This document shows, in pieces, positions 1 to 8,173 of a DNA stretch of 64,000 nucleotides. The position numbers and the translations under genes are program-made. Each line of letters begins with the position of its first letter. Positions within the stretch are counted from its first letter, which is position 1. The DNA comes from a virus. The notes under the pieces were generated by a model. The model saw only the letters and a program-made list of their open reading frames with translations, ran no database searches and had not been told where the DNA came from. The stretch is taken from positions 62,001-126,000 of the IMG/VR virus record IMGVR_UViG_3300049728_000159; one strand, written 5' to 3'.

Positions 1-409
1 CCGAGACTGAGAATACCAGGAGAGACAACTTGAGTTGGTGACCTGAGTTCGTCATCAGGGTGAAGAAGAATGTCAACCCGACCATGCTCAGAAATCTCAG
101 CTTGCCTATCATCTGAATGGCAGGTCGGAAGAGGGGCACGGTGCCGAGATAAGCCATGACCAGAGAGAGGAGCGAGGCCACCAGGAGAGCCTGGAAGTTG
201 AGCGTGAGGCTCGTTATGAGTTCCAGGGCCAAACCCTGCTGCCATAGGTCACCCATGGCGCTGAGGACATCCTGAGGCTTTGGAAGGAACACGAAGGGTG
301 AAGTCACCCACACTGCTGCAAAGATCGCAATCTCGACCACTATCATAGCCGAAACAGTTCTCTTGTCGAGTTTCCCGTTAGGGGTGATCATTCTTTTGAC
401 GACGTGCAT
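1..409 (-). CDS. ABC-transporter permease-like membrane protein, 5' part only (runs off window)
   Basis: The minus-strand frame is open from an ATG at 409 to the window edge (136 codons visible). It reads as a polytopic membrane protein: a short basic N-terminus, a first hydrophobic helix (about residues 22-40), then FLPKPQDVLSAMGDLW, a typical periplasmic segment of NitT/TauT-type permeases (TauC/SsuC family), followed by two or three more hydrophobic stretches. In that family the protein forms the membrane channel of an importer with an ATPase and a substrate-binding protein. A truncated binding-protein-like gene lies upstream on the same strand (2841-3143). Transporter permeases are rare in phages. 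The family call rests on the first third only, so another polytopic membrane protein is possible. Confidence 0.55.
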   Translation of the reverse strand, partial: MHVVKRMITPNGKLDKRTVSAMIVVEIAIFAAVWVTSPFVFLPKPQDVLSAMGDLWQQGLALELITSLTLNFQALLVASLLSLVMAYLGTVPLFRPAIQMIGKLRFLSMVGLTFFFTLMTNSGHQLKLSLLVFSVS

Positions 410-427
410 TGTTTCTCCATTGACGAA

Positions 428-518
428 TCTACAACAGAAAGCACCCTCATACCCTCCGCCTCATGAGTTTTGAGCCTAAGCTCGCACGGTACTCTTTGAG
501 AATGCTTTCTGTTGTAGA
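428..518. repeat. Perfect 16-bp inverted repeat in the permease leader
   Basis: TCTACAACAGAAAGCA at 428-443 is matched exactly by its reverse complement at 503-518, with 59 nt between. It lies between the gene at 549-842 and the permease start at 409. It could be a divided operator or a long stem in the leader mRNA. No U-tract follows, so a simple terminator is unlikely. Confidence 0.6.
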
Positions 519-548
519 CTCGATCTACCGACTCAGCAATGAGATCGG

Positions 549-842
549 TTAACGACTCTTTTTGGTGGCAGCGATCCCTTTGTCCAGCATGGCATGAACC
601 GGAGCATGATAGAGTTGACGCATGGCCTTGAGAGGATCCATGTCATCAGTGTCATCTTCCAACTTCTGAAACCAGGCTTTCACTCCTGTGAGCGCAGCCA
701 GCTGGGCTTCACTTCCATTCACGAGACGGACAATCTCTTCCGCCGCGCTCTTGCTGGAATAGACCGCGATGACGCGTCCTCCAAGGAGCCCAGCCATACC
801 AGTTACAATCTCCCTGGAGGATTCATTCAAGTGAAGTTTCAT
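549..842 (-). CDS. Hypothetical protein (97 aa)
   Basis: Soluble 97-residue protein with no recognised motif. The start ATG at 842 follows an AGG-type ribosome-binding site. The stop of the 844-1800 gene lies just upstream, so the two are probably co-transcribed. The C-terminus is basic (ATKKSR). No function can be assigned from the sequence. Confidence 0.7.
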   Translation of the reverse strand: MKLHLNESSREIVTGMAGLLGGRVIAVYSSKSAAEEIVRLVNGSEAQLAALTGVKAWFQKLEDDTDDMDPLKAMRQLYHAPVHAMLDKGIAATKKSR

Positions 843-843
843 G

Positions 844-1800
844 CTACAACCTGTCCAGTGCTGCCATGGCCTGAGCCACAGCCGGTTGATAGAGCACAGT
901 CCGATTGGCAGTCTTCAGGAACCGAGCTTCGTCAGTCTTGAGCATCAGCAGCTGGGAGATCATGACGTCCTGATTAGGAGTCCATTCGGATGGATGAGCG
1001 CAATACCGGAACTTGGGCTTCCCTTCCTCGATCAATTCGACATTCCCTGACCGCCCCTTCTTGATGCGGTAGATCTTGTCATTGACTTCGGTTTCGAAGT
1101 ATCCGTGCATCTGGTACTGAAGGATCTGTGCGTCCGTAAGAAGAGCGATCAACAGATCCTCTGCACGAGTCTCTGCAGCCTTCTCTTCCTCTTCACGCAA
1201 CTGCTGGGCAGCCAGCCTTGTAGCCTTCTGTTCCTCCGACTCGTGATAGGCAGGAGAAACATTGACATACTGCCAGTTGACCTGATCCGGAGTGCAAACA
1301 TAATCGTTGGTGACGATCACGTTCCCCACATAATTCTGGTAGTTCTGGACCATCATGTTCTGGTACTGTTGCATGTAGTTCTGATAGTTGTACTTGACGT
1401 TGACGACCGATGCTTCTGCCGGAGTGTACTCATAGTTGCCCAGGTTGTAATAGTACACATAGTTGCTGGCATTGGTGGTCGTTATGGTCGGGTAATCGAT
1501 CTTGTAGTTCATGGTTACCACCGATTGACCTGATCCGACTCCATAATCCCATCCGGTATAGTAGGGATGAGAATTGTTAGTCGCAACGAGATCCAGACCA
1601 GCCCAGTTGGGGTCAGCATCAGGCCCTGCATACGGACCTCCTGGAGGAAGTTCCCAACTCGAAGCTACACACATGTCCAGAGGAACAGTGAGAGGAGCGA
1701 GGGTAGCTCGATTGGGTGCGGTGGTGGCAGTTCCATCCGTGAGCATGAGCGGAAAGGGAGTGGGATTGTATCCGTGAGTGACTGCTTCGGCGTTAGGCAT
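844..1800 (-). CDS. Conserved phage protein with Tyr/Asn/Gln-rich middle and C-terminal YRIKKGRSGNV domain
   Basis: 318 residues. The middle (about 95-165) is rich in Tyr, Asn and Gln (YNYQNYMQQYQNMM), resembling low-complexity or aggregation-prone segments. The C-terminal part has an acidic/Arg helix (EEEEKAAETRAEDLLIALL) followed by a short beta unit with YRIKKGRSGNVELIEEGK. I recall that arrangement as a recurrent domain of unknown function in phage and bacterial proteins. The ATG overlaps the stop of the upstream gene as TAATG, so translation is coupled. It is likely soluble and may be virion-associated, but this is not shown. Confidence 0.75.
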   Translation of the reverse strand: MPNAEAVTHGYNPTPFPLMLTDGTATTAPNRATLAPLTVPLDMCVASSWELPPGGPYAGPDADPNWAGLDLVATNNSHPYYTGWDYGVGSGQSVVTMNYKIDYPTITTTNASNYVYYYNLGNYEYTPAEASVVNVKYNYQNYMQQYQNMMVQNYQNYVGNVIVTNDYVCTPDQVNWQYVNVSPAYHESEEQKATRLAAQQLREEEEKAAETRAEDLLIALLTDAQILQYQMHGYFETEVNDKIYRIKKGRSGNVELIEEGKPKFRYCAHPSEWTPNQDVMISQLLMLKTDEARFLKTANRTVLYQPAVAQAMAALDRL

Positions 1801-2309
1801 TAGGCATTCCCCGGAGTGATTCCTCTGAAGCGTTCCATGATGCTCTTCCTGGGCGTCCTCTTCTTCGCTGAAGGATCGCTGGGAGTGATAGGAGTGATGG
1901 GATCGTCGTCATCCCTGGATTTCTTTGGAGGCCATCCGTTCTGGTCAGATGGAACATACATCTCCAGAGCGATAACCGTCTTCAGACTGGACTGCCGGCC
2001 AAGACAAGAGACCTTGCGGAGGAACACGCGGCGATATGAATTTGAATTAGACCTGCCCATGCCCTTGAATTCGGTCTCATCAAAGTAGGTGTGAAACCCT
2101 GGCTCATACTTCTTGCCGTCGTTGGCTTTGATTTGCGCTGAATGCTCGTTGGAAGCCGGAATCCAGGTGTCGAGAGGGACAACATTGGATCCTTTGTATG
2201 TGTAGTTTTGGAAGGTTGGCTGCTTGGTTGACCCTCCGAATTCCTTCCAGCCATCTACAATCAGCGTGGAAGGATGGTCATAGGTTTCGGTGACCGCATC
2301 AAGACACAT
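1800..2309 (-). CDS. Conserved phage hypothetical protein (MCL...GFH family)
   Basis: 169 residues beginning MCLDAVTE, with WKEFGG, VVPLDTWIP and YEPGFHTYFDE. This pattern is familiar from a widespread phage protein family of unknown role (Met-Cys-Leu start, 'lGtW' and 'GFH' boxes). The C-terminal 40 residues are charged and probably disordered. A strong GGAGGAG site precedes the ATG at 2309. It is coupled to the next gene by TAATG. Confidence 0.75.
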   Translation of the reverse strand: MCLDAVTETYDHPSTLIVDGWKEFGGSTKQPTFQNYTYKGSNVVPLDTWIPASNEHSAQIKANDGKKYEPGFHTYFDETEFKGMGRSNSNSYRRVFLRKVSCLGRQSSLKTVIALEMYVPSDQNGWPPKKSRDDDDPITPITPSDPSAKKRTPRKSIMERFRGITPGNA

Positions 2310-2323
2310 GTTCGATCTCCTCC

Positions 2324-2548
2324 TTACACATCCTGCAAACGAATAACTGAATCCGCCTGGGGACCTTTCTGTCCTTCGACAATGCCGAACTCGACATCAT
2401 CACCTTCTTTGAGAGTTTTGTATCCGTTCAACTGGATTGCCGAGTAGTGAACGAATACATCTGGCCCATCTTCACGCCCAATGAATCCATATCCTTTGGC
2501 GTTATTGAACCACTTGACCTTACCTTTGTATTTAGGTGCTTCCGACAT
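2324..2548 (-). CDS. cspA: Cold-shock-domain protein
   Basis: 74 residues covering a complete cold-shock domain: [16 protein letters not shown] (RNP1), VFVHYSAI (RNP2) and a C-terminal [14 protein letters not shown] strand. Family members bind single-stranded RNA/DNA and melt RNA structure. Phage copies may aid late or stress translation or antitermination. A strong AAGGAGG site lies 5-9 nt before the ATG at 2548. It sits in the left-end minus-strand operon between two conserved small genes. Confidence 0.93.
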   Translation of the reverse strand: MSEAPKYKGKVKWFNNAKGYGFIGREDGPDVFVHYSAIQLNGYKTLKEGDDVEFGIVEGQKGPQADSVIRLQDV

Positions 2549-2550
2549 GA

Positions 2551-2808
2551 CTAGCCTCCTTGCATCGGAGAGTGCATGATGATGCGCTCAAGACTGGGAT
2601 CAAATTTGTTGATGACCTCGCCTTCACGGTCACCCTTCTTGCCCACGCTGTAAGCCAGATAACCCTTGCCCTTCAACTCCTTGAATCGAGCTTCGGCCTT
2701 GGTGACTTCTTCAGGGTTATCGCGATCCCACTGCATCCTCGAATCGCCAGTTTTGTCGAGCATGATCAGTAGGCCATTGCCTTCGATTTCCAATACTCCA
2801 GTTGTCAT
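2551..2808 (-). CDS. Conserved small phage protein ([10 protein letters not shown] / FDP..ERII family)
   Basis: 85 residues from the ATG at 2808, chosen because AGGTG lies 7 nt upstream. A longer frame to 2844 has no such site. Motifs [31 protein letters not shown] and [17 protein letters not shown] match a small alpha/beta protein I have seen repeatedly in tailed phages, function unknown. It lies directly upstream of cspA. Confidence 0.75.
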   Translation of the reverse strand: MTTGVLEIEGNGLLIMLDKTGDSRMQWDRDNPEEVTKAEARFKELKGKGYLAYSVGKKGDREGEVINKFDPSLERIIMHSPMQGG

Positions 2809-2840
2809 GATTTTCACCTTTCTCAATGATACTCTTTTGT

Positions 2841-3143
2841 TCAATCTATAAGGTCTTTTGACTTCAAGACCCTAAGTATGAACAACCTCTGAGCATTCCA
2901 CTCCCAGATGCCGCCGCGAAATAAAGTCGCAGAGGTTTCGGCTGCAGAAGTGCTGGGGAACGCAACCGGAGTGACGTTCTTGATTGTTGCATCCTTGATG
3001 TCAGGCATGACAACTTTGCTGACACCGATGCTCTTGAGGAAGTTGGAGGGAAGGTGGGCCAGTAAGAACGGACGACCGAAGTACAGTCCAAGACCCACCA
3101 CCAGGATGCCCAATATGATTCCGGGACCCTTCTTGATTTTCAT
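2841..3143 (-). CDS. Membrane-anchored fragment resembling the N-terminus of a substrate-binding protein
   Basis: 100 residues: KKGPG then a hydrophobic helix (about residues 8-30), a Ser/Thr/Pro-containing linker, and RGGIWEWNAQ at about 76-85. That box is where the periplasmic binding domain begins in a set of bacterial and phage substrate-binding-like proteins. Here the frame stops 15 residues later, so the binding domain of several hundred residues is missing. It may be a relict or a small protein with a new role. Genes around it are intact, and the permease-like gene at 1-409 would be its natural partner. Confidence 0.6.
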   Translation of the reverse strand: MKIKKGPGIILGILVVGLGLYFGRPFLLAHLPSNFLKSIGVSKVVMPDIKDATIKNVTPVAFPSTSAAETSATLFRGGIWEWNAQRLFILRVLKSKDLID

Positions 3144-3187
3144 GTGTTCTCTCTTCTTTCTGTTGCTGAATTCCGCCTGAGCGGTGG

Positions 3188-4240
3188 TTACTTGAGGAGA
3201 CTGGAATAGTCGTCGCCGCCTGAGTTGCTGAACGAAGGCATCGTTGTCACTGACCCACGAGCCACTGGTACTTTCTGCGGGGTTGATCCCGGTAGCATCA
3301 CTGCGAGTTCAGTGTCGCCGGAAGTGAGCAGCTTGTGCTCATAATCGTTGAGAGCCTGGAGAGCCTGGGTGTCAACAGCACCTTCCTGAACGTCAAGACC
3401 ATCCATGAAGTTCTGGCTGACCCGTTGTAGATCATCCATGATTCCCAGTTTGCGGCTGACATCGGACTCGATGTAATCCATCGCTTGGCCGTAGATGTCT
3501 TCTTCAGTCGCGTTGCCCTTCATCACCTTCATAGCCATGGTCATGGCGCCAAAGGCAGTGTTGGTCGTCTTGTACTCGATCTTCTTCTGCTCAACTTCGT
3601 CTGTGGTGTCATCGATGAAGAAGTCGATGTGGGCAGCGTACTTGGACAGGAAGCTGTAGATGCCCTGCAGTTTCTGGAGCAGTGTGGCATAGCCGACATT
3701 GGCGTTCTCACGTCTCTGGGCCTTGCGCGCATTGGCTTGTATCTGTAGCTGCTTGCGGAGTCTCTCAGCATCGTCACTGGCTCGAGCGGCCTGATCTTGG
3801 GCAGCATGTGCCATGTTGAAACCCTGCACAGCATCCTGATGATTCTTGGTCATGACCCGTTGTAGAGTGACAATCTGACCGGAGACCTCCGAGATCTGTG
3901 CGTTCATCTTGTCGCGCCGTTTCTTCATCTCCGTGAGTTTGTCTTCGATGATCTCAATCGGATAGACGCTGACAAACAAGCCAGTGAAGACGCGCATGAG
4001 AACCCGGAACATCATGTGCGAAGTCTTGCTGAACAGCAGCCAACCCATGGCTACCAAAACGCATCCGAGAAACACCATGTGAACGGTATCCTCGAGCATC
4101 GTGACAAACCAGGGCAGGATTAGTGAGTATTCATAGATGCCCAGACCCGCGATCAACAAAAGGATAAGGGCACCGACTTTTCCTTCCGGTCGAGACCAGA
4201 AGGATTTTGCAGTATCAACGGTGGGCAGTTCCATAGCCAT
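3188..4240 (-). CDS. Membrane protein with two TM helices and long coiled coil
   Basis: 350 residues. Two hydrophobic segments near the N-terminus (about 24-48 and 53-72) and possibly a third (about 82-95) are followed by a long Gln/Ala/Arg-rich coiled coil (about 100-190) and an alpha-helical region, ending in a Ser/Gly tail (SNSGGDDYSSLL). The shape suggests a PspA-like or scaffold-type protein that anchors a complex at the inner membrane, but I cannot name the family. RBS GGAGAAACACC precedes the ATG. It is co-directional with the coiled-coil gene at 4275 and the binding-protein fragment at 2841. Confidence 0.7.
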   Translation of the reverse strand: MAMELPTVDTAKSFWSRPEGKVGALILLLIAGLGIYEYSLILPWFVTMLEDTVHMVFLGCVLVAMGWLLFSKTSHMMFRVLMRVFTGLFVSVYPIEIIEDKLTEMKKRRDKMNAQISEVSGQIVTLQRVMTKNHQDAVQGFNMAHAAQDQAARASDDAERLRKQLQIQANARKAQRRENANVGYATLLQKLQGIYSFLSKYAAHIDFFIDDTTDEVEQKKIEYKTTNTAFGAMTMAMKVMKGNATEEDIYGQAMDYIESDVSRKLGIMDDLQRVSQNFMDGLDVQEGAVDTQALQALNDYEHKLLTSGDTELAVMLPGSTPQKVPVARGSVTTMPSFSNSGGDDYSSLLK

Positions 4241-4274
4241 GGTGTTTCTCCGTTTCGCCTTCCCAGCGAACTTG

Positions 4275-4955
4275 TTAATTGAGTAGATTTGCCTTGGTTG
4301 CTTTTTCGTTGTCCAATTCAGCCGAACGAGCAGTGAACGCGGTGTCGAACGTGTGCTGTGCGCCTTGAATCTTCTGTTGAGCAGCGAACGAATCTTCGTT
4401 CAGTTGATTGATTTGAGCCTGAATCTGCTGAGCCTGAGCAGTAAGCTGCTGGATCTGGTTCTGCCGGCCTGTGACCTCTTTGTCCAGCTGACTCTGAATG
4501 AACTTGGCGAACTTCTCGCCTTCATCCTGCAGTGCCTGCTTGAGTTGGTCAAAGGTGGACAGAATAACGTCCGCTGTGATGCCCTGTGCTCCGGCCTGAG
4601 CGACCGCCGCCTTGAACTTGAGACGATCATCCATTGGTACATTGGCAAGAAGAGCGAGACATCCCTCGATGACCACCGAAGCCTTGGAGGTCTTGAAGTC
4701 AGTCTTGGCAAGCAGACGCTGGTAGGCATCGTTGTTAGGATCGACAGTGGAAACTCCCACTACACCAACAGCTGGAGTGTAGGCATTGGGTTGATAGGAG
4801 GCCGGTTGAGGCTGCTGAGGCTGATATCCCTGAGAGGCAGCTGGTGGAGCAGCAGCGCGATCGGGGTGATGACTGGGTTCTGGTTTATCATCGTCAAAGT
4901 CCACGACGAGGTTTGCACCAGGAATATGATGCAATGCTTCGGTGAGTTTACTCAT
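4275..4955 (-). CDS. Pro/Gln-rich N-terminus plus coiled-coil protein
   Basis: 226 residues: an acidic start (VVDFDDDKPEPSHH), a Pro/Gln/Tyr-rich disordered linker (about 35-70), a globular helical stretch (about 78-140) and a Gln-rich coiled coil (about 145-226, QNQIQQLTAQAQQIQ). No membrane segment. Being immediately upstream of the membrane coiled-coil gene suggests the two proteins pair through their coiled coils (inference). RBS CAGGAG precedes the ATG at 4955. Confidence 0.7.
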   Translation of the reverse strand: MSKLTEALHHIPGANLVVDFDDDKPEPSHHPDRAAAPPAASQGYQPQQPQPASYQPNAYTPAVGVVGVSTVDPNNDAYQRLLAKTDFKTSKASVVIEGCLALLANVPMDDRLKFKAAVAQAGAQGITADVILSTFDQLKQALQDEGEKFAKFIQSQLDKEVTGRQNQIQQLTAQAQQIQAQINQLNEDSFAAQQKIQGAQHTFDTAFTARSAELDNEKATKANLLN

Positions 4956-4975
4956 GTGCGGGTTCTCCTGAATAG

Positions 4976-5185
4976 TTACACATCTTCTACTGAGTCGGTT
5001 GAAGGATCGGGTAGGATGACTGGAGCAGCGAGCTTTCTCTTCTCTCTGAGTTGGCGAATAGCCTCAACTGCTTCATGTATTCTTCCCCCAGTTGCAGACT
5101 CCTCTATGGCCTTGTTCTCAAAAGTTGGAGCAGGCTCACCTTTCTGGGCTGCAACACGACGCTGAACTGAACGAGACAAATTCAC
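4976..5185 (-). CDS. Hypothetical protein (69 aa), GTG start
   Basis: Small basic protein with RSVQRRVAAQKG and RQLREKRKL. It starts with GTG at 5185, overlapping the stop of the upstream gene as GTGA, which indicates coupled translation. No recognised domain. Confidence 0.6.
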   Translation of the reverse strand: MNLSRSVQRRVAAQKGEPAPTFENKAIEESATGGRIHEAVEAIRQLREKRKLAAPVILPDPSTDSVEDV

Positions 5186-5406
5186 TGAACTCTTCTCCAG
5201 TACCTAACCCAGACCATCCTACCCTTTGACCTGGGATCCGGGATTGGCCAGTGTTCTCCTAACTTCGGAGTCTTGTTCACTTTCGTGATTCCACATATGC
5301 TTCCCGAGTTTCCATGAGGTTCGTCGGACATTCTAAGTTCAACGTGATCCCCTGGCTGTGGCATTCTTTCGTAGATATCGACCCAGCCTAAGCACGGATA
5401 CATCAT
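5182..5406 (-). CDS. Hypothetical protein (74 aa)
   Basis: 74 residues with CLGWVDIYERMPQPGDHVELRMSDE and a C-terminal GRMVWVRYWRRV. The pattern resembles small DUF551-like phage proteins (W..v.erlP..gd.V), but the match is weak. Its stop overlaps the GTG of the next gene. Confidence 0.6.
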   Translation of the reverse strand: MMYPCLGWVDIYERMPQPGDHVELRMSDEPHGNSGSICGITKVNKTPKLGEHWPIPDPRSKGRMVWVRYWRRVQ

Positions 5407-5435
5407 TGTCCCACTTCCCCATCTTGAATCCCTAT

Positions 5436-5735
5436 ATGAGTGCGTTGTCGTTGTCGACCTTGACCTTGGCCGCCTCAGTTACCGGCTTTGCAGTACGAAT
5501 CGCCTTGTCCATTGAGGCCGAAGAGGTTCTCGTCATAAGTACAAAGGGCGAGAAGCTGGCGGTCATGGTGAATTACAATACATACCTGCAGATACAAGAA
5601 GATCTCAAGAAACTCCAGAATCTCGCTACGAGACTGCATGACGTTCGCATGTTTGCGGTAGACCCAGGAGCAAGTCGTAGTTTGGTTCTAAGGACCTTGG
5701 CACTGAGCTTCCTCAGACCAGAAACCTTAATCTGA
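5436..5735 (+). CDS. Possible small protein, antisense to the local operon
   Basis: A 99-codon plus-strand frame in an otherwise minus-strand block. Residues about 32-60 (VLVISTKGEKLAVMVNYNTYLQIQEDL) vaguely recall the Phd/YefM antitoxin core (rGkpvAvlv...Y). No good ribosome-binding site is visible and a short minus-strand frame overlaps it, so this may not be a gene. Confidence 0.25.
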   Translation: MSALSLSTLTLAASVTGFAVRIALSIEAEEVLVISTKGEKLAVMVNYNTYLQIQEDLKKLQNLATRLHDVRMFAVDPGASRSLVLRTLALSFLRPETLI

Positions 5736-5755
5736 TGTTCTTTTAATTCAATCAT
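5573..5755 (-). CDS. Possible short protein (60 aa) coupled to upstream gene
   Basis: The ATG at 5755 overlaps the stop of the 5752-6006 gene (ATGA) and has GAGG 7 nt upstream, which favours real initiation. The first 35 residues (MIELKEHQIKVSGLRKLSAKV) look protein-like. The rest is Ser/Cys-rich and less convincing, and a frameshift is possible. The same minus frame reopens after the stop as a 44-codon ORF ending near 5427. The whole 5407-5751 stretch is unresolved. Confidence 0.35.
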   Translation of the reverse strand: MIELKEHQIKVSGLRKLSAKVLRTKLRLAPGSTANMRTSCSLVARFWSFLRSSCICRYVL

Positions 5756-6006
5756 CCGTTGACCTCTTCCTCGAGAGCAACCAGGATAGGCGCAACCTGT
5801 TCTTCAGTGACCCAGATCTTGCTGTAGCGAGGGTCACCACCGACTGACTCAGGGGTGACCGTCACAATCCAGGTACGATCAGGTCCTCCGTCTCGATCAG
5901 GAGACGGAGTCTTCAACTGCCGAACAGACTTGATCTCAGACCGGGCAAAGTAGTCAGTGCCGATCTTGAAGAACCAGCGAATTTTCTTCCACTTCGTTGG
6001 CGCCAT
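5752..6006 (-). CDS. Hypothetical protein (84 aa)
   Basis: 84 residues, with MAPTKWKKIRWFFKIGTDYF and WIVTVTPESVGG followed by a Glu-rich C-terminus. A compact beta-rich fold is likely. It lies 4 nt after the macrodomain gene, so it is in the same transcription unit. No function recognised. Confidence 0.65.
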   Translation of the reverse strand: MAPTKWKKIRWFFKIGTDYFARSEIKSVRQLKTPSPDRDGGPDRTWIVTVTPESVGGDPRYSKIWVTEEQVAPILVALEEEVNG

Positions 6007-6010
6007 AGTG

Positions 6011-6718
6011 TCAGACTACTGCTGGGTCATCCATCGTGAAGACCTTGCGCGTGCTCGCGTCCACAGGATCAGATACTGGTGTAACTGGCTGCAGTGAACT
6101 TTTGAAAGGATGGTCAATTCCCATTCCAAGAAGGCCGATATGGTCGATGTGGTCAGCCGGCAAATCGCATACAGCGCACTTATCGACGATCACAGGAACT
6201 GCTGGAGTGAGGATCGAAGCGAAGGCTTTCTCGAAGACGGCCAGATTGTCCTGCCAGACGTAGAAGGTGATGTCGCCCTTGTAAGGGGTGCGCATGGCCT
6301 CGTCAGCCGCGATGTTCGCAACGTCTTCAACCGGATACCCGTAGATACCAGACGAGATCGCCACGACGCCGACATTCTTGACTCCCAGCGAGTAGCAGAG
6401 TTCAAAGATCGAGTGATAGGCTTTGCGGAGGAGGCGAGCCGCCTCTAGGGGAGTGTATTCGGAGTAGATCGGACCAACAGCGTGGAGGACATACTTGGAT
6501 CCGCTGATGCCAAACGCTGGAGTCACCACGGCTCTGCCGGTGCGGCAGCCTTCAAAGTGATCTGCTACATAGGTTTCAAGCTCTGTCACGCCAGCGGCGG
6601 CATAGATCGCACCGCATACACCGCGACCAGTCTTGAGATGCCTGTTCGCTGCGTTGACAATAGCTTCCGCGCCAGAGGTTTCGACATTGCCCACGGTGAG
6701 ACGGATTGTCTTTTTCAT
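6011..6718 (-). CDS. Macrodomain (Appr-1''-p / O-acetyl-ADP-ribose deacetylase-like) protein
   Basis: 235 residues; residues 1-170 form a macrodomain. Visible signatures are AIVNAANRHLKTGRGVCGAIYAAAG (about 19-43, the ADP-ribose loop with catalytic-type Asn and Gly residues), KYVLHAVGPIY (75-85) and ISSGIYGYP (121-129, the diphosphate loop). YmdB-type macrodomains remove ADP-ribose from proteins or nucleic acids, or deacetylate O-acetyl-ADP-ribose. A 65-residue C-terminal extension carries CAVCDLPADHIDH, a possible single-site metal motif. It is the first gene of the leftward operon, divergent from the ArgRS-like gene. Likely role: reversing host ADP-ribosylation or processing ADP-ribose (inference). 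Confidence 0.9.
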   Translation of the reverse strand: MKKTIRLTVGNVETSGAEAIVNAANRHLKTGRGVCGAIYAAAGVTELETYVADHFEGCRTGRAVVTPAFGISGSKYVLHAVGPIYSEYTPLEAARLLRKAYHSIFELCYSLGVKNVGVVAISSGIYGYPVEDVANIAADEAMRTPYKGDITFYVWQDNLAVFEKAFASILTPAVPVIVDKCAVCDLPADHIDHIGLLGMGIDHPFKSSLQPVTPVSDPVDASTRKVFTMDDPAVV

Positions 6719-6807
6719 ACTTCACTCTACGTTGCGGTACCAGAGATCGGGTAAACTAGCCTTATTCCGGCATCTTCTGGTAGAATGTGGTTGGAGAGGA
6801 AGATCTC

Positions 6808-7881
6808 ATGCATCCTATACCTGAACAAGTGGGAGTTGGTGTCACTTCACTCACTCCACTCGATCTCAAGGGATTTCGTTATGAATCTGTGGGTATTTAC
6901 CACAACTACCATGTAACGCCAACCGTCTGGGAATGGCCTGAGAAAGCCAAACCATCCGAGATAACTCTGGATGGATTCTCACCTAACCTCAACAAAGACC
7001 TTCATGTCGGGCACATCAAGAACCTGGCAATCGCCGCCGCGCTGGCAAATATCACCAAAGCCAAGCCAGTCGCAATGCTGGGAGTCACCATTGGCGAGAA
7101 AGAGGGAGCGTACACGGCATTCAACAACTGGTGTCACATCTCCGGATATCAGCCATTCATCTTATTTGATAGGGACATGAAGCCGCCCACAGGATACACA
7201 CTGACTCCCGGCACCGGAGAGTACGAAGGCTGTAAGATGTTCAACGGTGTCGTGATATACCGCTCTGACGGTCGTCCAACCTATGCAGCACACGATCTGA
7301 GCTTCGTAGAATTCTGTGCTCCGGACTTATATCTGACAGGGTATGAGCAACACGAACATTTCAAGAGCCTGGGATTGGGAGATCAGCACAAGCCGATGGG
7401 TCTGGTTCTGGGCAAGGACTACAAGAAGATGCGCTCCCGGGAGAAGGAGGGAGCAGAAGCGAACCTTGTGGCGGCTGAGGAACTGTTCGAAGAAGTTAGC
7501 AAGGTGATCAAGCCCAGCGAGAACGCTGTAGTCTCTCCTCAGTTGGCATGGAACGTCCTGGCCTGGCAGTTCAACTCAGCTGCAGTCGGGAAGAACACCA
7601 TCCTCGACATTGAGAACTGGTGCAACGTCACCAGTCCTGGCATCTACATCAGCTACACCTATGCCAGAATCAGGAAGGCTCTTGGTCCCCGTTTGTTCGG
7701 CATCGAGGGAGGCAAAAATCTCATCCCCTTTGTGAAGTTCACACTGGAGGATGCCCAGCTGGCAGGTTACGCCAGTCAGTATCAGTTCTACTGGCAGAAG
7801 GCCATCAAAGAGAATGAGCCAGTTCATATCGCTCAGTTCACTCTTCGTCTGAACGATGGCCGATGCCCAACTGACCGATGA
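6808..7881 (+). CDS. Arginyl-tRNA synthetase-like protein (class I catalytic core, short C-terminus)
   Basis: 357 residues from the ATG at 6808, chosen because GGAGAGGA lies about 6 nt upstream. The longer GTG frame at 6787 lacks a site. Class I synthetase signatures: SPNLNKDLHVGH (HIGH box, 66-69), EGCKMFNGVVIYRSDGRPTY.AHDL (ArgRS-type R.DG..tY..rDl), LTGYEQHEHF, and KKMRSR (207-211, KMSKS-like, as in the KMSTR variant). YISYTYARIRKAL matches the entry into the anticodon-binding helices. Cellular ArgRS is about 550-580 aa; the N-terminal Add1 domain and most of the DALR domain are missing here. Three tRNA-Arg genes lie downstream. It may be a minimal ArgRS or a derived tRNA-binding protein. 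Confidence 0.82.
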   Translation: MHPIPEQVGVGVTSLTPLDLKGFRYESVGIYHNYHVTPTVWEWPEKAKPSEITLDGFSPNLNKDLHVGHIKNLAIAAALANITKAKPVAMLGVTIGEKEGAYTAFNNWCHISGYQPFILFDRDMKPPTGYTLTPGTGEYEGCKMFNGVVIYRSDGRPTYAAHDLSFVEFCAPDLYLTGYEQHEHFKSLGLGDQHKPMGLVLGKDYKKMRSREKEGAEANLVAAEELFEEVSKVIKPSENAVVSPQLAWNVLAWQFNSAAVGKNTILDIENWCNVTSPGIYISYTYARIRKALGPRLFGIEGGKNLIPFVKFTLEDAQLAGYASQYQFYWQKAIKENEPVHIAQFTLRLNDGRCPTDR

Positions 7882-8173
7882 GCCAGTGACCGCCTAACCG
7901 TTCCTCCACAGACCACCGTAGAGGAATCCATTGAGTTGACAAGTGAGTGAGGGGCAGGTCTTCATCACCCATTGCGCGGTGGAGCCAACAGAGCCTTGCT
8001 TCCTAAAGTACACAGGATAGACTCGAGCAGTGACAGGGAGCGAAAGCGTCAGGCCAATCTTCTAATTGTCTGGTGGCCACCGGGCTGGGAGATAAAAGAC
8101 GCGAGTACCTCCCTGAATCTGTCTAAAGGCATCATTAACCGTTTTGAGAAGTTGTTCGGTAGAGTGTAATGTA
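7882..8173. other. Gap between ArgRS-like gene and tRNA region
   Basis: No convincing gene. A 65-codon plus frame (7972-8169, TTG start) lacks a ribosome-binding site and has odd composition. I see no continuation of the ArgRS anticodon-binding domain in any plus frame here, so the short C-terminus does not look like a simple frameshift. Confidence 0.5.

Noticed and set aside
7972-8169. Plus-strand 65-codon ORF after the ArgRS-like gene
   Set aside because: No ribosome-binding site, odd composition, and no similarity to the missing ArgRS C-terminal domain.
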